Shown here in pieces: positions 7,890-14,409 of a DNA stretch of 32,801 nucleotides. Source of the stretch: DATLNF01 sp035536235. Its GTDB lineage: Bacteria; Actinomycetota; Actinomycetes; BP-191. Each line of letters starts with the position of its first letter. Within the stretch, counting starts at the first letter, position 1. A program made the position numbers and the translations under genes. The stretch spans positions 1 through 32,801 of the forward strand of contig DATLOQ010000063.1 in assembly GCA_035536235.1 (NCBI GenBank), in the 5' to 3' direction. The notes beneath the pieces are model-generated. The model saw only the letters and a list, made by a program, of their open reading frames with translations, had not been told where the DNA came from and did no database searches.

Positions 7890-8660
7890 GTGCCAGAGGT
7901 CGGGTCCGTCGTCGCGTTGTGCGCCGCCGCGGCGCTCGCCGGCTGGGTCGATGCGGTCTCCGGCGGTGGCGGGCTGATCCAGCTGCCGGCGCTGCTGCTC
8001 GCGCTGCCCGGCGCTGCACCGGCTCAGGTGCTGGCCACCAACAAGCTCTCCAGCGTCTGCGGTACGGCGGTCGCGACGCTGACCTACTACCGCCGGGTGC
8101 GACCGGATCTGCGCACCGCATTACCCATGGTCGTCGCCGCAGTCCTCGGCTCGGCTGGCGGTGCCGCGTGCGCGTCGGTGCTGCCGCAGTCCGTTTTCCG
8201 CCCGCTGGTGCTCGTCCTGATCGTCGCCGTCGCGGCGTACACCCTGCGCCGTCCCGAGCTCGGAGCGGACCAGCGGCTGCGCTTCGCCGGCCGCCCGCAC
8301 TACGCCGCGGCGGTCGGCACAGCGCTGGGCATCGGCTTCTACGACGGCATCTTCGGCCCTGGCACAGGCAGCTTCCTCACCTTCGCGCTGGTGGGGCTGC
8401 TGGGTTACTCGTTCCTGCAGGCCTCCGCGAAAGCCCGCATGGTCAACCTCGCGACCAACGTCGGAGCCCTCGTCGTGTTCTTCGCCCAAGGTGCGCCGAT
8501 GGTGCGGCTCGGCCTGACGATGGGGGTGTGCAACGTCGCCGGCGGCTGGCTCGGCGCGCACACGGCGATCACCCGGGGGAGTCGCTTCGTGCGCGTGGTC
8601 TTCCTGACCGTCGTCGGCGCCCTAGCCGTGCGCCTCGCCTACGACATCATCGGCGGGTAG
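7890..8660 (+). CDS. TSUP family (TauE/SafE) membrane permease
   Basis: A 256-residue membrane protein of the sulfite/sulfonate exporter (TauE/SafE, TSUP) family. The first half has the family motif GWVDAVSGGGGLIQLPALLL with LATNKLSS following. The second half repeats the pattern as GFYDGIFGPGTGSFLTFALV followed by ASAKARMVNLATN. This two-fold internal repeat, with about eight hydrophobic spans, defines TSUP proteins. The GTG at 7890 follows GAGGAG closely and places the first transmembrane span at the N-terminus; the open frame upstream overlaps the methyltransferase gene. It is 52 bases behind that gene on the same strand and may be co-transcribed with it. Substrates in the family include sulfite, sulfoacetate and other organosulfur anions; which one applies here cannot be seen. 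Confidence 0.9.
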   Translation: MPEVGSVVALCAAAALAGWVDAVSGGGGLIQLPALLLALPGAAPAQVLATNKLSSVCGTAVATLTYYRRVRPDLRTALPMVVAAVLGSAGGAACASVLPQSVFRPLVLVLIVAVAAYTLRRPELGADQRLRFAGRPHYAAAVGTALGIGFYDGIFGPGTGSFLTFALVGLLGYSFLQASAKARMVNLATNVGALVVFFAQGAPMVRLGLTMGVCNVAGGWLGAHTAITRGSRFVRVVFLTVVGALAVRLAYDIIGG

Positions 8661-8678
8661 CTGGGCCTCACCCATCGC

Positions 8679-8729
8679 GATCTTTGAACCCGGCGCGTGC
8701 TCGGCGCAGTAGCCCAGGGTTCAAAGATC
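8679..8729. terminator. 13-bp perfect inverted repeat in a convergent intergenic space
   Basis: GATCTTTGAACCC (8679-8691) pairs perfectly with GGGTTCAAAGATC (8717-8729) across a 25-base loop. It lies between the end of the TSUP gene (+) and the end of the small Lys-rich gene (-), where a terminator serving both strands would sit. It lacks a T-tract, the loop is long, and the arms are only moderately GC-rich, so it could instead be a protein-binding site or a dispersed repeat. It is not a tRNA arm. Confidence 0.45.
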
Positions 8730-8747
8730 AACAATCGCGGGCTGCTG

Positions 8748-8810
8748 CTATTTGGCGGGCTTCTTCGGCTTCTTGGTCTCCCGACCGCCCTTGTCTTTGC
8801 CCTTGGCCAT
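8748..8810 (-). CDS. Very small Lys-rich protein (20 residues)
   Basis: A complete ORF starting ATG at 8810 and ending TAG at 8748. The peptide begins MAKGKDKGGRETKKP and ends KKPAK: nine of twenty residues are Lys, with net charge strongly positive. An AAGGGG Shine-Dalgarno sequence lies at normal distance upstream of the ATG. The Lys codons vary little (mostly AAG), as in the surrounding genes. It lies on the same strand as, and 29 bases downstream from, the EamA gene. From memory, tiny Lys-rich proteins starting MAKG or MAKK occur widely in bacteria as unannotated hypotheticals; a nucleic-acid-binding role is inference from charge. It is too short to be sure without comparison. Confidence 0.6.
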   Translation of the reverse strand: MAKGKDKGGRETKKPKKPAK

Positions 8811-8839
8811 GGCGCACCCCTTCGTCTCGACGCGGGCGC

Positions 8840-9817
8840 TCACGCTACTCGCGTCACGGCCGGCTCGCGCGCGAATTCGAGGTCGCCGGGCTCCGCGGAG
8901 ATCGGCGTACGCCGCTTCGCCACGATCAGGGCGACCCCGGTGATGATCACCGCACTGCCCAGCAGCACCGAGGGGCCCAGCGGCTCGCGCAGCGGCGGGA
9001 GGGCGCCGAGACCCACCGCGACCGCCGGGTTGACGAAGGCATAGGTGCCGGCGAGGGACAGGCGCACGTTGGCCAGCAGCCAGACGTAGGCGGTGAACGC
9101 GATGAGCGAGCCGAAGACCAGCAGGTAGCCGAAGGCGACCCAGGCCCGGGTGTCGACCTCGGCCAGCCGCAGCTCGAACGCATCACCGCTGACCAGGCTC
9201 GCCACCCCCATCGCCGCGCCGCCGCAGAGCATCTCCAGGCCGGTCATCACCAGCGGCCGGCGGGGCAGCTGCGCGCGCCCCGCGTAGTAGGACCCGCACG
9301 CCCAGCTCAGCGCGGCAAGCAGCACCATCCCGGCACCGACTCGGTCGACGGACTCGCCGCGCGGGTCGACCAGGATCACGACGCCGACAAAGCCGAGCGC
9401 CAGCCCCACCACCTGGAGCCGGGACAGCCGCTCGCCGCCGAGGAGGAAGGCGAGCAGAGCCAGCCAGAGCGGCATCGTCGTGATGAGCACGGCGGCCACG
9501 CCGGAGCTGATCCGCTGCTCGGCGAGCACGACCAGGCCGTTGCCGCCGAGGAGCAGGGCGGTGCCCACGATCAGCGCGGAGCGCCACTGCGGCCAGCCGA
9601 TGGGATCTGCTCGGCCGTCCGGGTGCGGGCGGCGTGCGGCGAAGGCGAGCATCAGTGCCCCGGCGAGCATGAACCGCACCGAACCCATGAGCAGCGGCGG
9701 CAGGCCGACGTCGCCGGTCCCCGCCCCGATCGCGTAGCGGATGGCGAGGTAGGTGGAGCCCCACACGATGTAGACCGCCAGCAGCGCGGACCAGATCTTC
9801 GCGCGGGAGGGGGTCAC
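8840..9817 (-). CDS. EamA/DMT-family transporter (YedA/RhaT-like)
   Basis: A 325-residue inner-membrane protein with two EamA repeats of about five transmembrane helices each (roughly residues 10-150 and 155-310). The N-terminus, LLAVYIVWGSTYLAIRYAI, is the hallmark of the drug/metabolite transporter group around YedA. The end of repeat one (LQVVGLALGFVGVVILVD) and of repeat two (VLLGSAVIITGVALIV) match each other, as expected for an internal duplication. Such proteins export amino acids or other metabolites, but the substrate is not readable. Translation starts at GTG 9817. It is divergent from clpS, with 56 bases between the start codons. The C-terminal tail is short and charged. Confidence 0.9.
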   Translation of the reverse strand: MTPSRAKIWSALLAVYIVWGSTYLAIRYAIGAGTGDVGLPPLLMGSVRFMLAGALMLAFAARRPHPDGRADPIGWPQWRSALIVGTALLLGGNGLVVLAEQRISSGVAAVLITTMPLWLALLAFLLGGERLSRLQVVGLALGFVGVVILVDPRGESVDRVGAGMVLLAALSWACGSYYAGRAQLPRRPLVMTGLEMLCGGAAMGVASLVSGDAFELRLAEVDTRAWVAFGYLLVFGSLIAFTAYVWLLANVRLSLAGTYAFVNPAVAVGLGALPPLREPLGPSVLLGSAVIITGVALIVAKRRTPISAEPGDLEFAREPAVTRVA

Positions 9818-9873
9818 GTCTTGAAACTACGTGCTGCGGCCAGCGAGTATTCCCATGCGACGATGAGCCCACG

Positions 9874-10170
9874 ATGAGCACACCGACCATCGCGCCGCAG
9901 CGAGTCGACCGGCCCGAGCAGGATGAGGACGTCCGCGGTGACCGTCCGTGGGTCACCATCGTCTGGAACGACCCGATCAACCTGATGTCCTACGTCACCT
10001 ACGTCCTGCAGAAGCTCTTCGGCTACTCGCGGGAGAAGGCGACCTCGATGATGCTCGACGTGCACCACAAGGGCCGTGCGGTGGTCTCCGCCGGTGCTCG
10101 GGAGCAGATGGAGTTCGACGTCGCCCGCCTGCACGCCGCGGGCCTCTGGGCGACGCTGCAGCAGGACTGA
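9874..10170 (+). CDS. clpS: ATP-dependent Clp protease adaptor ClpS
   Basis: A 98-residue adaptor that binds proteins with N-degron residues and hands them to the ClpAP/ClpCP protease. The conserved core is complete: VTIVWNDPINLMSYVTYVL, KLFGYSREKATSMMLDVHHKGRAVV and AREQMEFDVARLHAAGL. The Asn-Asp pair of WNDP and the His of DVHHKG are the residues that hold the substrate alpha-amino group in the family. The N-terminal 25 residues are variable and probably unstructured. It is followed by the DUF2017 gene after nine bases, the same pairing as in mycobacteria (Rv1331-Rv1332), and the two form an operon. Start ATG 9874. Confidence 0.95.
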   Translation: MSTPTIAPQRVDRPEQDEDVRGDRPWVTIVWNDPINLMSYVTYVLQKLFGYSREKATSMMLDVHHKGRAVVSAGAREQMEFDVARLHAAGLWATLQQD

Positions 10171-10179
10171 GGCTCGGCC

Positions 10180-10677
10180 ATGGCCCGGCGTTTCCGGCGT
10201 ACGCACGACGGGGTCGAGGCGCGGCTCGAGCCGGGGGAGGCGGCCTTGCTCCGCGACCTGGTCGAGGACCTGCTGCCACTGCTGGCGGCTGACGAGGTGG
10301 CGGGTGACCCGGTGCTGGCCAGGCTGTTCCCGGACGGCTACCGAGACGACCCGGAGGCGGCTGCTGAGCTCAGGTCGCTGATCCAGGACGATCTGCGGGC
10401 GGGCAAGCGCGCGGCGCTGCAGACCGTCCTCGACGGGCTGAGCAGCCGCAACACCAAAGGGCGGGTGCTGCTGGACACCGAGGCAGCGTCAGCGTGGCTC
10501 GGGGGACTCAATGACCTGCGGCTCAGTCTGGGCACCCGGCTGGGGGTCACCGAAGAGACCTACGACGAGCTCGACCTGCCGGCGCCCGACGGAGACGATC
10601 CCCGACGACAGGCGCTGGAGATCTACGCGTGGCTCGGGTGGCTGCAGGAGTCGCTCGTCGAGACGCTGATGTCCTGA
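10180..10677 (+). CDS. DUF2017 family protein
   Basis: A 165-residue, mostly helical, acidic cytosolic protein of the DUF2017 family, found next to clpS in actinobacteria. It starts MARRFRRTHDGVEARLEPGEAALLRDLVEDLLPLL and ends with the segment DDPRRQALEIYAWLGWLQESLVETLM, both typical of the family. The function is unknown; the mycobacterial homologue Rv1332 has been labelled a putative regulator, but no helix-turn-helix is evident here. Coupling to clpS suggests a role in, or control of, Clp-dependent proteolysis (inference). Its stop lies within a short palindrome shared with the converging membrane-protein gene. Confidence 0.9.
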   Translation: MARRFRRTHDGVEARLEPGEAALLRDLVEDLLPLLAADEVAGDPVLARLFPDGYRDDPEAAAELRSLIQDDLRAGKRAALQTVLDGLSSRNTKGRVLLDTEAASAWLGGLNDLRLSLGTRLGVTEETYDELDLPAPDGDDPRRQALEIYAWLGWLQESLVETLMS

Positions 10678-10686
10678 CTCGTCAGG
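10673..10686. terminator. Palindrome carrying the stop codons of two converging genes
   Basis: CCTGAC-TC-GTCAGG (10673-10686) is a perfect 6-bp dyad. The TGA of the DUF2017 gene (10675-10677, +) and the TGA of the membrane-protein gene (10684-10682, -) lie in its two arms. The genes are only four bases apart. The stem is too short to be a strong terminator by itself. Confidence 0.35.
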
Positions 10687-11482
10687 CCGGTACGTCGACC
10701 AGCAGGTCAGCCCGCGGCCCGGCCAGGTAGACCTCGTTGAGCGCGGCGACGACGTAGAGCTGAACCACAGCGCCCAGAACGACACGCGGCACCTGGAAGA
10801 TGAGCCCGTCGACGCCGTAGGGCAGCAACGCGCCGATCGTGCCCGGCGCGGCGCCGATCAGCACTAAGCCGAACACCGTCCCGAAGGCCGCCCCGGCGAT
10901 GCGCGCCGAGTGCGCCGCCGCCAACAGCACCCGCGGGTCACCTTCGAGCGCGACCCGCTGGTCAGCCACCGCGACGAACGCGACGAGCAGCGCGATCAGC
11001 AGCGCCGGGGGCACGACGAGGAGCGGGTCGCGGGAGTCGAGGTTGGACGCGTCGGCGCCGTTGGCGACGAGAAGGCCGAAGGCCAGAGCGGCCGCGACCA
11101 GGGTGGCCAGCAGTGACAACCCGAACAGCCGGAGCGCCGGGCGGCCGAGCGCAGCCGCGTGCCGCAGCGCCACCGAGACGCCGCGGTCCGCTTCTGTCAC
11201 GGGGGTGACGATGCTGCGCTGCACCACCCGCAGACCGGAGTCGCCCACTGCGGGTGGCGGCGGCACGGGCTCCGGTCGGTGGGCGCCTAGCAGCCGGATC
11301 ACAGCGAGGAAGAGCACGGTCCGCAGCACCCCCGAGATCGGGAAGAGCAGGACCTGCAGCGACTCCGGCAGGCCGGAGGTCGGGATGAAGTCGGGAAGCG
11401 CCGCGACGAGCACGAGCCCCGCCGTCGGCCACCCCGCCCGGCGTACGGCGAGGGCGCCGGATCGCAGCGCGGTCAGGAGCAT
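10682..11482 (-). CDS. Membrane protein of unknown function
   Basis: A 266-residue protein with about six hydrophobic spans: near residues 20-30, 40-60, 110-130, 145-165, 190-215 and 235-260. A Pro-rich loop (PEPVPPPPAVGD, about residues 75-86) separates the first pair from the rest. I do not recognise the family; the general look resembles small DUF-type integral membrane proteins with long cytosolic loops. The ATG at 11482 is chosen because the frame upstream of it becomes Arg/Pro-rich and overlaps the mec gene. It is convergent with DUF2017 and divergent from mec, with 44 bases between start codons. In M. tuberculosis a hydrolase gene (Rv1333) sits at this position, so this is a lineage-specific replacement. 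Confidence 0.8.
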   Translation of the reverse strand: MLLTALRSGALAVRRAGWPTAGLVLVAALPDFIPTSGLPESLQVLLFPISGVLRTVLFLAVIRLLGAHRPEPVPPPPAVGDSGLRVVQRSIVTPVTEADRGVSVALRHAAALGRPALRLFGLSLLATLVAAALAFGLLVANGADASNLDSRDPLLVVPPALLIALLVAFVAVADQRVALEGDPRVLLAAAHSARIAGAAFGTVFGLVLIGAAPGTIGALLPYGVDGLIFQVPRVVLGAVVQLYVVAALNEVYLAGPRADLLVDVPA

Positions 11483-11526
11483 GACGGCTGAGCCTAGTGC
11501 GGCGTGTCGCGGGTAGCCTGGCGAGC

Positions 11527-11925
11527 ATGCTGAGGATCGACGCGGCGCTGCGCGACGAGATGGTGTCGCACGCTCGGGCCGACCACCCGGACGAGGCGTG
11601 TGGCTTGGTCGCCGGGGTGGACGGGCGCCCGACCAGGGTGATCCAGATGACCAACATCGCCCGCTCGCCGACGTTCTACGAGATGGATCCGAAGGAGCAG
11701 CTGCTCGCCTTCCGGGAGATGGACGACCGGGACGAAGAGCTGGTCGCGATCTACCACTCCCATACGGCGACGGAGGCATTTCCGAGCCGGACCGACATCG
11801 CCATCGCGGGATATCCCGAGGCGCACTACGTCCTCCTGTCGACGCGGGAGCCTGAGGTCGAGGAGATTCGATCCTTCCGAATCGTCGACGGTGTGGTCAC
11901 CGAGGAGCCGATAGAGGTCGGCTGA
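11527..11925 (+). CDS. mec: CysO-cysteine peptidase Mec (M67, JAMM fold)
   Basis: A 132-residue zinc metallopeptidase that releases cysteine from the C-terminus of the sulfur carrier CysO. The JAMM site is complete: Glu in PDEACG (E23), then HSHTATEAFPSRTD with H77, H79, S87 and D90. The ending RSFRIVDGVVTEEPIEV matches actinobacterial Mec closely. ATG 11527 fits the family length; ten more codons are open upstream but have no better start. It is the first gene of mec-cysO-cysM, followed by cysO after 89 bases. The pathway runs: CysO thiocarboxylate gives its sulfur to O-phosphoserine on CysM, forming CysO-Cys, and Mec then frees the cysteine. Confidence 0.95.
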   Translation: MLRIDAALRDEMVSHARADHPDEACGLVAGVDGRPTRVIQMTNIARSPTFYEMDPKEQLLAFREMDDRDEELVAIYHSHTATEAFPSRTDIAIAGYPEAHYVLLSTREPEVEEIRSFRIVDGVVTEEPIEVG

Positions 11926-12014
11926 GCGGAATCTCTCGGACCTCCAGGGGCTTGGCACCTGAGGACAGTGTCTTTCGCAGACACAGCCGTCTTCCACTAG
12001 GAGAATGAACGCTC

Positions 12015-12290
12015 ATGGCCGTGCAGGTGCGCATCCCGACGATCCTGCGCAAGCACACTGACGGGGAGAAGCAGGTGGATGGGTCGGGCGCGACGCTGGC
12101 CGACCTCCTGACCGACCTCGACGGTCGGCACCCCGGCCTCCGCAGCGGCCTCGTGACGGACGAAGGTGAGCTGCACCGGTTCGTCAACGTCTACGTCAAC
12201 GACGAGGACGTGCGCTTCCTGGGTGCGATTGCCACGCCGCTGACCGACGGCGATGTGGTGACGATCCTGCCCGCAGTCGCCGGCGGCTGA
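12015..12290 (+). CDS. cysO: Sulfur-carrier protein CysO (MoaD/ThiS-like)
   Basis: A 91-residue beta-grasp protein ending in the diglycine AVAGG, which is converted to a thiocarboxylate and donates sulfide for cysteine synthesis. The body matches CysO: VQVRIPTILRKHTDGEK, HRFVNVYVNDEDVRFL and DGDVVTILPAVAGG. AGGAG at 11999-12003 precedes the ATG. Between mec and this gene lie 89 bases with no further ORF of note. cysM follows after ten bases, so the two are certainly co-transcribed. The thiocarboxylate-forming enzyme (MoeZ-type) is not encoded in the window. Confidence 0.96.
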   Translation: MAVQVRIPTILRKHTDGEKQVDGSGATLADLLTDLDGRHPGLRSGLVTDEGELHRFVNVYVNDEDVRFLGAIATPLTDGDVVTILPAVAGG

Positions 12291-12300
12291 CGGCTCGTTC

Positions 12301-13251
12301 ATGGCCCGCTACGACTCGTTGCTCGACTCGCTCGGCCGCACGCCCCTCGTCGGCCTGCCCCAGCTCTCGCCCTCGGCCGACGTACGTCTGTGGGCCAAGC
12401 TCGAGCAGGACAACCCCACCGGCTCGATCAAGGACCGAGCCGCGTTCTACATGATCCGCGAGGCCGAGGCCGATGGCCGGCTGCGCCCGGGCGCGACGAT
12501 CCTCGAGCCGACGTCGGGCAACACCGGCATCTCTCTGGCGATGGTGGCCAAGCTGCGGGGCTACACCGTCATCTGCGTCATGCCGGAGAACACCTCGGTC
12601 GAGCGCCGGCAGCTGCTCGAGATGTACGGCGCATCGATCATCAGCACGCCCGCGGCCGGTGGCTCCAACGGCGCGGTGGCGCGGGCCAAGGAGCTGGCCG
12701 CGGAGAATCCGTCGTACGTCTTCCTCTACCAGTACGGCAACCCGGCCAACGCTCTGGCGCACTACGAGACGACCGGGCCGGAGATCCTCGAGGACCTGCC
12801 GAGCATCACCCACTTCGTCGCCGGCCTCGGCACGACGGGGACGCTCATGGGCGCCGGGCGGTATCTGAAGGAGAAGGTGCCGGGCGTCCGGGTCGTCGCC
12901 GCGGAGCCGCGCTACGGCGACGTGGTCTACGGCCTGCGCAACATCGACGAGGGCTTCGTCCCTGAGCTGTACGACGCGTCGGTGCTCGACTCCCGCTTCT
13001 CCGTCGACTCCTCCGATGCGCTGCGTCGTACCCGCGAGCTGGTGGAGCAAGAGGGCATCTTCGCCGGCATCTCCTCCGGAGCGATCCTGCACGCCGCGCT
13101 CGGCGAGGCAGCGAAGTGCGTGAAGGCCGGCGTCCGCGCCGACATCGCCTTCATCGTCTGCGACGGCGGCTGGAAGTACCTCTCGACCGGTGCCTACAGC
13201 GGCACCCTGGCCGAAGCCGAGGCCCGTCTCGACGGCCACCTCTGGGCCTGA
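12301..13251 (+). CDS. cysM: O-phosphoserine sulfhydrylase CysM
   Basis: A 316-residue PLP enzyme that makes CysO-bound cysteine from O-phosphoserine and CysO thiocarboxylate. The PLP lysine is K44 in NPTGSIKDR; the substrate loop is EPTSGNTGIS (69-78); the PLP phosphate-binding loop is GLGTTGT (175-181). R213 in YGLRNIDEGF aligns, by a constant offset of seven, with R220 of M. tuberculosis CysM, the residue linked to phosphoserine recognition. The C-terminus GHLWA also matches the mycobacterial enzyme, whose C-terminus reaches into the active site. This separates it from CysK-type O-acetylserine sulfhydrylases. It is the last gene of the mec-cysO-cysM operon, followed by the left repeat of the DUF559 unit. 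Confidence 0.96.
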   Translation: MARYDSLLDSLGRTPLVGLPQLSPSADVRLWAKLEQDNPTGSIKDRAAFYMIREAEADGRLRPGATILEPTSGNTGISLAMVAKLRGYTVICVMPENTSVERRQLLEMYGASIISTPAAGGSNGAVARAKELAAENPSYVFLYQYGNPANALAHYETTGPEILEDLPSITHFVAGLGTTGTLMGAGRYLKEKVPGVRVVAAEPRYGDVVYGLRNIDEGFVPELYDASVLDSRFSVDSSDALRRTRELVEQEGIFAGISSGAILHAALGEAAKCVKAGVRADIAFIVCDGGWKYLSTGAYSGTLAEAEARLDGHLWA

Positions 13252-13291
13252 CCCCCATCCGCGAACCCGGTCCTCGACCCGTCACACCCGT

Positions 13292-13333
13292 GACCCTGCC
13301 CCCTCACGTGTCATAGAAGACACGTGAGAGCGC
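13292..13333 (+). repeat. Left terminal inverted repeat with internal hairpin
   Basis: The repeat begins GACCCTGC and ends AGAGCGC. Inside it CTCACGTGTC (13303-13312) pairs perfectly with GACACGTGAG (13319-13328) around the loop ATAGAA. Pairing resumes outside with two mismatches to give a stem of about 18 bp (13295-13336). It lies 40 bases after the cysM stop and could also end cysM transcripts, although no T-tract follows. Confidence 0.8.
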
Positions 13334-13408
13334 AGGCCCCTTAGCGCAGCGTCCACAGATCCCCGTTCGGGCTGCCTGGAGTGACGCCGTGGCGGCGACG
13401 CTGTCGCT

Positions 13409-14356
13409 ATGCCACGACGATCGCGACTCCGCCCCGAGGTCCTGCGAGAGCTCGACCGTTGGCTGCACGAGCACCATGACGTCGTCTCGGTCAGCCGCCT
13501 GTCAGTGCTTGGAGTGCCTCGACACCATGCCACCAACCGTGTCCGCGACGGTCGCTGGCAGCGCATCCACGAGGGCGTCTTCTACGCTCGTACGGGCCCG
13601 CTCGGCTTCGAGTCGCGATGTGCTGCGGCGCTGGCCGTCCTGGGTCCTGATGCAGCGCTGGACGACGAGACGGCGCTCGTCGCTTGGGGGCTGCTCACCG
13701 CGGGCAAGGGCCCGAAGATCAGGGTGGTGATCGCCCACCGTGGCAGCAAGCGCGCCCCGGACAGCGTCGTCGTACGTCGCAGAGTGGGCTTCAGCGCTCG
13801 GTCCTGGCACGAGCGCAACGGGCTGCAGGTGTTGCGTTTGGAGCATGCCGTCATCGCGATGTCGAGACGTCGCCCAGGGAGTGCCCGGGGGTTGCTCAGT
13901 AGCGCCGTTCAGAAGGGCATGACGACCGCGGATCGTCTGCGGGGGGCGGTGCTCGCCTGGCCGTCGATCGCCGGTCGGGCCCGTCTGCTCCTGCTGATTG
14001 CCGACATCGACGGTGGCAGCCGGTCCGAGCTGGAGTGCGCGGTCCTCGACGGCGTTCGGCGCAGCGACCTGCCTATCCCGCAGCGCAACTACGCACTGCT
14101 GATCGAGGGACGACGGCTCTGGCTCGACATGTGCTATCCCGCCCTGCGCATCGCCATCGAAATCGATGGCAAGGCATACCACGTCCTCGCCGAGGACTGG
14201 GAGGACGACCTCGAGCGCCAGAACGACATCGTGCTCGACGGATGGCTGATCCTCCGCTTTTCGACCCGCGCGATCCGAGAGGACCTGCCCGGGTGCGTGC
14301 GACGGATCCGGATCGCCCTGGATCGACGCGCAGCCGAGCTCGGTGCGGCGGCCTGA
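13409..14356 (+). CDS. AbiEi-like wHTH plus DUF559 (Vsr-like) endonuclease-fold protein
   Basis: A 315-residue two-domain protein. The N-terminal part (about 10-60: LDRWLHEHHDVVSVSRLSVLG, then NRVRDGRWQRIHEGVFYA) matches the winged-helix AbiEi_4 antitoxin-type domain. The middle (about 65-200) is the companion region common in these proteins. The C-terminal part (about 205-305) is DUF559, a PD-(D/E)XK fold related to the Vsr nick endonuclease: SELE with E209, WLDMCYP with D240, IAIEIDGKAYH with E251 and D253, and GWLILRFS. All acidic residues expected for metal binding are present, so it may be an active nuclease. No partner AbiEii toxin lies beside it. ATG 13409 has no clear ribosome binding site. 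The 42-bp inverted repeats flank it. Function unknown: defence, a selfish element, or DNA repair are all possible. Confidence 0.85.
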   Translation: MPRRSRLRPEVLRELDRWLHEHHDVVSVSRLSVLGVPRHHATNRVRDGRWQRIHEGVFYARTGPLGFESRCAAALAVLGPDAALDDETALVAWGLLTAGKGPKIRVVIAHRGSKRAPDSVVVRRRVGFSARSWHERNGLQVLRLEHAVIAMSRRRPGSARGLLSSAVQKGMTTADRLRGAVLAWPSIAGRARLLLLIADIDGGSRSELECAVLDGVRRSDLPIPQRNYALLIEGRRLWLDMCYPALRIAIEIDGKAYHVLAEDWEDDLERQNDIVLDGWLILRFSTRAIREDLPGCVRRIRIALDRRAAELGAAA

Positions 14357-14366
14357 CCGTCACCTC

Positions 14367-14408
14367 GCGCTCTCACGTTTCATAGAGGACACGTGAGGGC
14401 GCAGGGTC
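14367..14408 (-). repeat. Right terminal inverted repeat with internal hairpin
   Basis: The reverse complement of this stretch begins GACCCTGC and ends AGAGCGC, like the left copy. On the plus strand CTCACGTTTC (14372-14381) pairs with GACACGTGAG (14388-14397) around the loop ATAGAG, with one mismatch. The stem extends outward through a T-G pair to GCGC/GCGC, about 15 bp in all. It begins eleven bases after the stop of the DUF559 gene. Confidence 0.8.
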
Positions 14409-14409
14409 T

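Larger units (their letters stand above)
13292..14408. mobile_element. Putative 1,117-bp unit: DUF559 gene bounded by 42-bp terminal inverted repeats
   Basis: The DUF559 gene is enclosed by 42-base repeats in inverted orientation (13292-13333 and 14367-14408), identical at 36 of 42 positions. The unit sits exactly between cysM and murI, inside a gene block otherwise conserved in actinobacteria. I see no clear target-site duplication and no transposase or recombinase domain. If mobile, it would depend on the nuclease itself or on help from elsewhere. Alternatively the repeats may be paired regulatory or terminator hairpins that travel with this gene family. The structure is directly visible; mobility is inference. 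Confidence 0.5.

Noticed and set aside
8711..8730. GGTTCAAA similar to a tRNA T-loop
   Set aside because: No acceptor, D or anticodon stems can be drawn around it; it is one arm of the 13-bp inverted repeat.
13282..13420. Target-site duplication flanking the DUF559 unit
   Set aside because: The bases directly outside the two 42-base repeats (ending CACCCGT on the left, starting TCCCCCT on the right) do not match convincingly.
13303..14397. CRISPR-like repeat pair around the DUF559 gene
   Set aside because: Only two repeats about 1 kb apart, with a full gene between them and no cas genes.
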